From: JAJFTV01 sp964426355
GTDB lineage: Bacteria > Chloroflexota > Anaerolineae > Anaerolineales > Anaerolineaceae
Direction of reading: 5' to 3'
NCBI GenBank assembly: GCA_964426355.1
Contig: CAYRRA010000145.1
Location: 1-11,525 of the forward strand
DNA length: 11,525 nt
Shown here: positions 1 to 5,993 of the stretch, in pieces
Position numbering within the stretch: the first letter of the stretch is position 1
How the letters are laid out: each line of letters opens with the position of its first letter
Position numbers and translations under genes: made by a program
Notes under the pieces: generated by a model
What the model saw: the letters and a program-made list of their open reading frames with translations, nothing else
What the model was told of the DNA's origin: nothing
Database searches by the model: none

Positions 1-72
1 ACATTCATCCAGGAATCCAGTGAGAAAACGCTCTTTGCATGATAGACGTATTAACATCCTGTTTTGTTCCAT
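1..72 (-). CDS. Possible start of a divergent gene, cut by the left edge
   Basis: On the leftward strand an ATG at 72-70 opens a frame of 24 codons with no stop before the window edge (it begins MEQNRML; a second in-frame ATG is at 57-55). It lies just downstream of a TATAAT at 93-88. The purine-rich AGAAGG touches the first ATG and is too far from the second, so neither start has a well-placed ribosome binding site. A 24-codon open frame is not significant by itself. The fragment is too short to recognise a family. Confidence 0.15.
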   Translation of the reverse strand, partial: MEQNRMLIRLSCKERFLTGFLDEC

Positions 73-105
73 CCTTCTCTGCTATTCATTATAGGCGAAA
101 ACAGG
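58..105. repeat. Inverted repeat around a TATAAT box
   Basis: CCTGTTTT at 58-65 is matched exactly by its reverse complement AAAACAGG at 98-105, with 32 bases between the arms. Between them the leftward strand reads a perfect TATAAT at 88-93, though no good -35 box stands at the usual distance. The arrangement could be an operator flanking a leftward promoter for a gene beyond the left edge. The repeat is seen directly; any regulatory role is inference, and an 8-base inverted repeat can arise by chance. Confidence 0.3.
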
Positions 106-194
106 TTGAACAACACATCTTCACCCCGCCAGGAGGTTTAAAAAAGTCCCGGGAACAAAATTCACCGTATCCACGTCTAAATATTTAACCAAAA

Positions 195-233
195 AAACCG
201 GTGATACAACCCGGTTTGATCAAGTAAGGAGAG
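195..233 (+). promoter_or_regulatory. Leader hairpin and ribosome binding site of the secreted FW-domain gene
   Basis: AAACCGG (195-201) and CCGGTTT (211-217) can form a perfect 7-pair stem with a 9-base loop. It ends 8 bases before a strong Shine-Dalgarno sequence, AAGGAG at 226-231, which is 8 bases from the ATG at 240. The ribosome binding site firmly sets the start. The hairpin may protect the mRNA or shape translation; I recognise no riboswitch class, and no convincing -35/-10 pair for the rightward gene was found in 1-239. Confidence 0.45.
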
Positions 234-239
234 AAAAAT

Positions 240-995
240 ATGTCACAAAAATTTCTATCAATAACAGCCCGGATGTTGGCAGTGATTGTCATCACGTCTA
301 TCCTGGTAGCCTTTATTCCCCAAACGGTTTACGCAGCCGACCAGACCGGGAAGCCTTACATCGAAATTATCGCCGTAAAAGCCAATGAATCCGTAACCGT
401 ACAGGCGCACCGCTTTCCGGCAAATGAAACCTTTACAATCCGTGTAGGTTCATTCAAAAACTTCTTCAAAGACTATGTCATCGTCAGCACCATCGATTCG
501 GGACAGGGCGGCAGCTTCAAATTTACCGTTCAACTTCCCAGCATCGTTAAAGGGGTAGATATGGTCACAGTCCGGCTCGACAGCCCTAATAAGTATTATG
601 CCTACAATGCCTTCAAAAACGTAGATAATGGAACGGTCATCCCAGTAACGGCGCCCACCCCAACCCCGGTCAGCGGAAACTGTCAGGTTTCCCAAACCAT
701 TCCATCCGGATGGGTAAACACACGGGATGATTTCGATCTCACATGGACTGTAAAAAATACAAGCAACACAACATGGGATATCAATTCAGTCGACTATAAA
801 TATGTCAGCGGCACACAAATGCATAAATACGGTAATTTGTATGACCTTCCACAAACTGTTAAACCCGGTGAAACCGTCAAAATTGTTGTCGATGTGCTTG
901 CCCCCAACCAGGCTGGAACCTATGCGGTCAATTGGGCAATCGTTCAAGGCAAGACCACGCTTTGTACTCTGCCTGCAACGATATACGTCAAATAA
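240..995 (+). CDS. Secreted protein with beta-rich domain and NBR1-like four-tryptophan (FW) domain
   Basis: The 251-residue protein starts with a signal peptide: K4 and R11, a hydrophobic core at about 12-26, and likely cleavage after the VYA at 30-32. Residues about 38-128 form a beta-rich domain ending in YYAYNAF (119-125), resembling from memory an extracellular domain common in Anaerolineae. A linker rich in Pro and Thr (PTPTP, 139-143) leads to a domain at about 148-251. Its four tryptophans W158, W169, W179 and W232, with a VKNTSNTTW stretch and the PGETV turn at 209-213, match the NBR1 central (FW) domain. C148 and C242 could form a disulphide across it. There is no membrane anchor or LPXTG-like signal, so the protein is probably released or bound to the surface by contact. 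FW domains bind other proteins, so a scaffold or adhesion role is plausible, but the partner is unknown. It faces the polysaccharide cluster tail-to-tail and need not be related to it. Confidence 0.85.
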   Translation: MSQKFLSITARMLAVIVITSILVAFIPQTVYAADQTGKPYIEIIAVKANESVTVQAHRFPANETFTIRVGSFKNFFKDYVIVSTIDSGQGGSFKFTVQLPSIVKGVDMVTVRLDSPNKYYAYNAFKNVDNGTVIPVTAPTPTPVSGNCQVSQTIPSGWVNTRDDFDLTWTVKNTSNTTWDINSVDYKYVSGTQMHKYGNLYDLPQTVKPGETVKIVVDVLAPNQAGTYAVNWAIVQGKTTLCTLPATIYVK

Positions 996-1016
996 CCGCT
1001 CATTGAGATAGAAAGA

Positions 1017-1054
1017 AAAGAGGCTGCCCAATATAACAAAAGGACAGCCTCTTT
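1017..1054. terminator. Bidirectional rho-independent terminator between convergent genes
   Basis: AAAGAGGCTG (1017-1026) pairs perfectly with CAGCCTCTTT (1045-1054). After one C/A mismatch, CC at 1028-1029 can pair with GG at 1042-1043. The rightward tail is T-rich (CTTTCCTGTTATT), and the leftward tail reads as CTTTTCTTTCTATC. It lies 22 bases after the stop of the FW-domain gene and 14 bases after the stop of the Wzz/BY-kinase gene, as expected for a shared terminator. Confidence 0.85.
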
Positions 1055-1067
1055 CCTGTTATTCAAC

Positions 1068-2963
1068 TCACCCCGATGGATTCTTACGTTTGAAAATCCG
1101 CTGAAAAAGAGATTTCTGTTTGTTTCCCGATTTTTCCAGGTCTTCCCTATTCATCTTTTTTTGGGGTTGAAAGAAAATATGATCGCCAGCATGATAAGCT
1201 CGTTCAGCAGGCACGCGGTTCATTACAACTCCCAGGATGTTGGCATTAACCTGCTTCATCGCATTCAACGTATCTTGTAGGCATTTTTTTTGTGTGTGCC
1301 AGGCATCAACAACCAGCAGCACCGCATCCGTTTTAGACGCCAGGATCTTGGCATCTACAGAACTGGCGGGTGGCGCATCGATAATCACCAAACAGCTATT
1401 CTTTTCGCCTTTTTTCCCCATATTCAACTGGTCAAGCATCCAGGATATCTGTTTGATCCCGTCTGCCGAGTCTGCTGTGTACCCACCCTCGGTCTTCCCA
1501 ATTACGTTTAAAGCAGCAACATTGTTTCCTGTTTGTTTGGTCTGAAACAAAGAACTCTCCAGATTCCCATTTTTCAAATCCATCACCTTCACCCTGTCAT
1601 CTGCATCGAACAGGTGATACAACTGCGGGTGCTGTAAATTGGCATCCATCAAGAAAACAGTATCCCCATTGCTGGAGAAGATGCTTGCAAGGTTTACGGA
1701 TGTTGTGGTCTTTCCTTCGCCATCACTTTGACTGGTAACTAAAATTGAACGAATCGGTTTTTGTTTGCCTTGAAGCTCAATCTGGTAACCCAATGAACGG
1801 TAATCCTCGTAAATCACCGCTGCGGGATATGTATTCACGTCATTATCTTTAATCAGATGTCCCTCTAGTAGGTTTACTTTCCGAATCATTCCCAAGACTA
1901 CAGCACCAGTAACAGACTCAACATCCTCTTGTGTTTTTACACTCTCATCCAGATATTCGATCAAAACCATTGCTAAAATGGCTACTGCTAAACCCGCGAC
2001 TCCTGCAAGTACAGTATACAAAGCGGGCAAAGGGCGAATTGGCTTTTCCGGTATCGTGGCGGGTTCAATCAACACAATCGTGGGGAAATTCTGAAGGCGT
2101 GTCAAACGCAGTACGTCCAGGCTTCTAAGATGGGAAAAATAAATATCTTCATACTGCCTCAACGTGGATCGAAGTTGTTCCAGTTGTGGGCTTTCAACAA
2201 CTGAGCTGCCAGTTTCTCGTGCCCTGCCCTGTATCAACAGGTTTGAATGATAACTTTGCAGCGTACTCAACAGGTTTCTCAACATAGTCAGGTCTGCTTC
2301 GTTTTCGGCGATTTCGGGTGGAGGTGTTGTTTCTTCTTCAGTAACGGTGGCAGCCAGGTCGAAATTTTCTTCCACCAGTTGGGATATTTGAGCTTTTACC
2401 GTTATTATTTGTTGATTAACCTGGTCTAACTGAGCCTGGTAATCTTGCTGTAAGTATTCATCTATTTGTGCCTGCAGTACATCGATCTCTGCTTTTGCCT
2501 GGGCAATCTGCTCCTCGAGGCTTTGTTCGGCATTGAGATATTGATCTGCTTGCAGCTTATTATTCTGTTCTTGAATAATTGATACAAATGTATTGGCAGC
2601 AAATACTGCCCGCGAAGCATTCTCATCTTCCACAGCGATTTGGATAATCTGAGTATCCCGAAGCTGCTCAACCATGATACTCATTTTATCCAGTTCCTTT
2701 CCTACAACTTCAGAGACCCGGTCACGTATCTGTTCTGTCTGAAGTAATTCAACATAGGTTTGTACCAATTGGGTATTGCTTAAACTCGGAAATTCTGCTG
2801 TTGCAGAATCTGGGTTTCTAGATACCAATATCTTTGCGACCCCTTGATAGACAGGTGCCATAAAGCTACTGGCGAGGAAACCGCAAAAAAGTCCAAACAC
2901 CAACCCCAATATCAACAGCCAATACCACCTGCGCAGAATAAAAAATAGTTGTTTCATTTCCAT
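1068..2963 (-). CDS. Wzz-type chain-length regulator fused to a BY-kinase-like ATPase
   Basis: This 631-residue inner-membrane protein has the single-chain Wzc layout. A first membrane segment lies at about 13-34, followed by a Wzz domain with a long coiled coil at about 137-205. A proline-rich stretch (PEKPIRPLP, 305-313) precedes the second membrane segment at about 315-336. The cytoplasmic ATPase has a Walker A motif (SDGEGKTT, 413-420), a Walker A' strand (VFLMDAN, 436-442) and a Walker B strand (LVIIDAPP, 525-532). The family controls length and export of surface polysaccharide through cycles of tyrosine autophosphorylation. Oddly, the tail after Y590 has no tyrosine and ends basic (FKRKNPSG), and the EX2RX2R oligomerisation motif reads E386-x2-R389-x2-G392. 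The kinase may thus be altered or phosphorylate elsewhere. The start at 2963 has AAGGG six bases upstream; ATG 2957 is an alternative. It is the last gene of the leftward cluster, 116 bases after the aminotransferase; only weak promoter-like sequence was seen in that gap. Confidence 0.92.
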   Translation of the reverse strand: MEMKQLFFILRRWYWLLILGLVFGLFCGFLASSFMAPVYQGVAKILVSRNPDSATAEFPSLSNTQLVQTYVELLQTEQIRDRVSEVVGKELDKMSIMVEQLRDTQIIQIAVEDENASRAVFAANTFVSIIQEQNNKLQADQYLNAEQSLEEQIAQAKAEIDVLQAQIDEYLQQDYQAQLDQVNQQIITVKAQISQLVEENFDLAATVTEEETTPPPEIAENEADLTMLRNLLSTLQSYHSNLLIQGRARETGSSVVESPQLEQLRSTLRQYEDIYFSHLRSLDVLRLTRLQNFPTIVLIEPATIPEKPIRPLPALYTVLAGVAGLAVAILAMVLIEYLDESVKTQEDVESVTGAVVLGMIRKVNLLEGHLIKDNDVNTYPAAVIYEDYRSLGYQIELQGKQKPIRSILVTSQSDGEGKTTTSVNLASIFSSNGDTVFLMDANLQHPQLYHLFDADDRVKVMDLKNGNLESSLFQTKQTGNNVAALNVIGKTEGGYTADSADGIKQISWMLDQLNMGKKGEKNSCLVIIDAPPASSVDAKILASKTDAVLLVVDAWHTQKKCLQDTLNAMKQVNANILGVVMNRVPAERAYHAGDHIFFQPQKKMNREDLEKSGNKQKSLFQRIFKRKNPSG

Positions 2964-3079
2964 ATCACACCCTTGCTTTGATTATTTAGAGTTGAATACA
3001 ACACATAAATGCAATAATCTTTTCTTCCAAAGAACTTTGAGAGAATGGTGTTCATAACCCTTGCTGAGATATCACTTTC

Positions 3080-4219
3080 TCATTGAAAAAACGATAAAGC
3101 AGCTTCGCAAACATAACGCACATTTTTTTCCTGCATCTCCGGGTATAAGGGCAATGTTACCTCGCGCACTGCTGCATCTTCGGTGACAGGCAGATGTGCG
3201 CCATTTGACGATTCTGTTTGTGCATAAGCGCTGAAACGATGCACCGGAGGGTAATGAATGCTGGTTTGAATGCGATTTCGTTTCATGTGCTCCATAAATG
3301 GCTGGCGCATTTTTGCCTCCGGAAGTAAAACAGGCATGAGATGAGCTGCTGAGATACCATCGTGGTATCTAAAGGGCAGAATGATATCCGGTAGTACTTT
3401 ATCTAAAAGTTCCCAATACAATTGTGTCAACTCACGGCGGCGTTTATTGTTATCAGCAAGTTTTTTTAACTGAACCCGTCCAATTGCCGCCCTCATCTCA
3501 TCCAGTCGATAGTTAAAGCCTAATGCCACCACATCATAACTAAAAGCATGCCCTTTATGCCGTTCCCAGGATAGGCTTGTCATCCCATGCGAACGCGCCA
3601 GTTTCAGCTTCTCAGCAAGGGCATCATCATTTGTCACCAGCATACCGCCTTCACCTGTAGTCATGTTTTTGTTGGAAAAAAAGCTGAAACACCCCATATC
3701 TCCCCAACAACCCAATTTCCGCCCCTCTAATTCGGAGTTTACCGCGTGCGCAGCATCCTCAATCACCATCAGGTGGTATTTTTCTGCAAGCTGCATGATT
3801 TGTGGCATGTCACAGGCATACCCACCATAATGCATTACAAGGATTGCCCTGGTTCTTTCATTGATTAAATTCTCAACTGCCGCCGGTGATATGTTTAATG
3901 TTTGCTGACTGAGGATATCGGCAAAAACAGGCGTTGCCCCCGTGTAACGAACCGCATTCACCGTTGCCACAAATGTCAAGGAGGGCACAATGACCTCGTC
4001 ACCAGGTTGTAACCCGGCAACCAGGCAAGCTAAATGCAAAGCAGCAGTGCCATTTGCCACAGCGAGCGCATGCTTTACACCCAACATTTCGGCATACTCC
4101 TGCTCAAACGCCTGGGTAACCGATCCCATGCTCAACCATTTGCTTCGCAGCACATCATTGACCGCAGAAATCTCATCTTCGTCGATATCGACATCAGCAA
4201 GTGGGACAAGCCAGTTCAT
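3080..4219 (-). CDS. DegT/DnrJ/EryC1/StrS-family sugar aminotransferase
   Basis: A 379-residue PLP-dependent sugar aminotransferase of full family length. NGTAALH (56-62) binds the cofactor phosphate, IEDAAHA (153-159) holds the Asp that pairs with the PLP ring nitrogen, and SNKNMTTGEGG (182-192) carries the Schiff-base Lys, K184. FNYRLDE (235-241) is the conserved substrate and dimer segment. Members transfer an amino group from glutamate to a keto sugar nucleotide. With the 4,6-dehydratase two genes upstream, the likely product is an NDP-4-amino-4,6-dideoxyhexose. It looks more like the general PseC/perosamine-synthase type than LegC, but C3 versus C4 specificity cannot be settled by eye. 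The ATG overlaps the nucleotidyltransferase stop (ATGA, 4219-4216), and AGGAGA lies about 7 bases upstream, so translation is probably coupled. Confidence 0.93.
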   Translation of the reverse strand: MNWLVPLADVDIDEDEISAVNDVLRSKWLSMGSVTQAFEQEYAEMLGVKHALAVANGTAALHLACLVAGLQPGDEVIVPSLTFVATVNAVRYTGATPVFADILSQQTLNISPAAVENLINERTRAILVMHYGGYACDMPQIMQLAEKYHLMVIEDAAHAVNSELEGRKLGCWGDMGCFSFFSNKNMTTGEGGMLVTNDDALAEKLKLARSHGMTSLSWERHKGHAFSYDVVALGFNYRLDEMRAAIGRVQLKKLADNNKRRRELTQLYWELLDKVLPDIILPFRYHDGISAAHLMPVLLPEAKMRQPFMEHMKRNRIQTSIHYPPVHRFSAYAQTESSNGAHLPVTEDAAVREVTLPLYPEMQEKNVRYVCEAALSFFQ

Positions 4220-4932
4220 TGGTCTTCTCCTGGAAGAAATTGATCGCGCATGGTTTCAAAATCGTGCGCTGCGTTCTCATAATCATCAGGGCGTCCTAAA
4301 TCCTGCCAGTAACCATCATACCGATACCCCGCCACATGTTCCCCCGCTGCAATCAATTTCAAAATCAAATCAGGAAAATCCAGGTATTCACCTCGTGGGA
4401 TATATTTCAACACACGCGGCTCGAACACATAAATCCCCATACTGACCATATAATCAAACTGTGGTTTTTCAATATAATTTGAAATACGAGTTCCGTGATC
4501 CCATTCGATGACGCCAAAGTCAATTTTCACATGTCGCCCGTGTACTGCAATGGTCGCGGCAGCTTTTTGCGATTTATGATACTGGATCAAGCTGCCAATA
4601 TCCATCGTGGTCAGCACATCACCGTTGCTCACCAAAAATGTTTCCGTCAAACCATCAATCAGTGCTAACGGTCCAGCAGTCCCTAGAGGTTTCTCCTCAT
4701 AACTATATTGAATATCGATCCCCAGCTTTTCACCATTGTTGAAGAACGCCCTCAACAATTCAGATAAATGCCCAACAGCCAATATCACCTCATTGACTTC
4801 GGCGTGTTTAATTTTCCTCAAAATAACTTCTAGGACAGGCATATCACCAATCGGCATCAATGGTTTAGGTAATATCTTTGTGTATGGTGAAAGGCGCGTC
4901 CCCCGTCCTCCAGCCAATATGATTGCTTTCAT
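4216..4932 (-). CDS. Sugar-1-phosphate nucleotidyltransferase
   Basis: This enzyme joins a sugar 1-phosphate to a nucleoside triphosphate to give an NDP-sugar. From the ATG at 4932 it has 238 residues, typical of single-domain members with no added hexapeptide or CBS domain. The signature LAGGRGTRL (6-14) with PKP (22-24) binds the nucleotide, EEKPLGTAG (79-87) recognises the base and sugar, NGD (103-105) carries the metal-binding Asp, and IEKP (154-157) and YWQDLGRPDD (208-217) complete the sugar and second metal site. It resembles GDP-mannose, GDP-heptose (HddC) and RfbA-like pyrophosphorylases; base and sugar cannot be fixed from sequence. An upstream GTG at 4938 is in frame, but the AGGG about 6 bases before ATG 4932 favours that start. 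It lies 11 bases after the dehydratase gene and probably makes that enzyme's substrate or a partner sugar. Confidence 0.9.
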   Translation of the reverse strand: MKAIILAGGRGTRLSPYTKILPKPLMPIGDMPVLEVILRKIKHAEVNEVILAVGHLSELLRAFFNNGEKLGIDIQYSYEEKPLGTAGPLALIDGLTETFLVSNGDVLTTMDIGSLIQYHKSQKAAATIAVHGRHVKIDFGVIEWDHGTRISNYIEKPQFDYMVSMGIYVFEPRVLKYIPRGEYLDFPDLILKLIAAGEHVAGYRYDGYWQDLGRPDDYENAAHDFETMRDQFLPGEDQ

Positions 4933-4943
4933 AATCACCCTGC

Positions 4944-5939
4944 CTAAAACTGATATTCACCAATACGATACATCCCAAGATGATTCCTGATCCATTCAAT
5001 CGTTTCAATCAAACCAGCATCCAAAGTCATTTTCGGTTGCCAGTGTAATTCTTTTTTAGCCCGTTCTGCATCTGCCAGGAGCCTATACACTTCAGAATTT
5101 ACAGGTCTCAAGCGCTCTTGTTCCACCATCAATTTAACCGGTCTCCCCACTTTTTGTAGAATCAATTCCGCCAATTCTCCGATGGATATCTCCTGATTTG
5201 TGCCCAGATTGAAAGTTTGCCCTTCCACGCCTGAAGCCAGGGCGGCACAAATAAATCCGTCAACAGTATCTTTCACATACGTGAAATCACGGGTTGTTTT
5301 AATATTCCCGAGTTTGATTTGTTCCTGAGTGAGCGCCTGGGTGATGATGGTTGGTATAACGGCTCGTGCAGATTGACGCGGGCCATACGTATTGAAAGGG
5401 CGAACCGTTACGACTGGCAGGTCATAAGCGCAAAAGAAACTCTCCGCCAGTTTATCGGCACCAATCTTACTGGCGGAATACGGAGACTGCCCCTGTAATG
5501 GGTGAGACTCTCGGATGGGTGCAGTGATGGCGGTACCATACACCTCACTGGTAGAAGTATGAATCAGCCTGTCAATGCCATGATCACGACACGCCAGCAA
5601 CACACTCATGGTTCCTAACACATTCGTCTTTACCACATCCAATGGGTGCCTGTACGAGTAAGGGATTGAAATTAACGCACCAAGGTGAAACACAAAATGG
5701 CACCCTTTTACAGCGCTGCTCACAGCTGACACGTCCACCAGGTCACCCGATAGGATTTCAACGTTCGGTTTAAGTTCATCGGAGAGGAATTTCAATAAAC
5801 CCGGGTCCGAACGCGAATTGTAATGAACAAAGGCTTTAACCCTTGCCCCATTGAGAACGAGAGATTCTACCAGGTGACTGCCAATGAAACCGCCTGCACC
5901 CGTCACCAAAACGGTTTTTCCTTCAAAATATTGGGTCAT
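4944..5939 (-). CDS. LegB-like NAD-dependent NDP-sugar 4,6-dehydratase
   Basis: An extended short-chain dehydrogenase/reductase of 331 residues. TGAGGFIG (13-20) is the Rossmann GxxGxxG loop for NAD; TSE (130-132) and Y154xxxK158 form the active site, with Glu after Thr/Ser as in sugar 4,6-dehydratases. RPFNTYGPRQSARAVIPTI (180-198) and TRDFTYVKD later in the chain closely match, from memory, the LegB-type branch of GlcNAc 4,6-dehydratases (legionaminic acid and related pathways). The expected reaction is NDP-GlcNAc to the 4-keto-6-deoxy form in the cytoplasm. The adjacent nucleotidyltransferase and aminotransferase fit supply of the substrate and amination of the product. The frame extends to a TTG at 5945, but ATG 5939 has a GAG about 7 bases upstream and gives the usual family start, so I chose it. 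No LegG, LegI or LegF homologue is seen here, so a sialic-acid-like end product is not supported by this window. Confidence 0.88.
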   Translation of the reverse strand: MTQYFEGKTVLVTGAGGFIGSHLVESLVLNGARVKAFVHYNSRSDPGLLKFLSDELKPNVEILSGDLVDVSAVSSAVKGCHFVFHLGALISIPYSYRHPLDVVKTNVLGTMSVLLACRDHGIDRLIHTSTSEVYGTAITAPIRESHPLQGQSPYSASKIGADKLAESFFCAYDLPVVTVRPFNTYGPRQSARAVIPTIITQALTQEQIKLGNIKTTRDFTYVKDTVDGFICAALASGVEGQTFNLGTNQEISIGELAELILQKVGRPVKLMVEQERLRPVNSEVYRLLADAERAKKELHWQPKMTLDAGLIETIEWIRNHLGMYRIGEYQF

Positions 5940-5993
5940 GTTCAACTCGATGTTTGCTATAGAATATGATATTGAAACCGCAGAACCTGATGC

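Noticed and set aside
64..92. Rightward promoter TTGTTC with CATTAT
   Set aside because: The -35 matches only three of six positions, and the site lies about 150 bases from the gene; the same bases read better as a leftward TATAAT.
1237..1545. Rightward frame of 102 codons inside the Wzz/BY-kinase gene
   Set aside because: It is antisense to the conserved ATPase domain, with no ribosome binding site or family resemblance.
2964..3079. Promoter for the Wzz/BY-kinase gene in the 116-base gap
   Set aside because: TTGCAT and TCTAAA are spaced 18 bases apart but match the consensus poorly (three and four of six); not distinguishable from chance.
3990..4445. Rightward frame of 151 codons across the aminotransferase/nucleotidyltransferase junction
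   Set aside because: It lies opposite two well-supported genes with intact motifs; its composition is unlike a real protein and it has no recognisable domain.
4933..4938. Upstream GTG start for the nucleotidyltransferase
   Set aside because: ATG 4932 directly begins the conserved MKAIILAGG signature and has AGGG at suitable spacing.
5940..5945. Upstream TTG start for the dehydratase
   Set aside because: The ATG two codons later has better spacing from a GAG and gives the normal N-terminus before the Rossmann loop.
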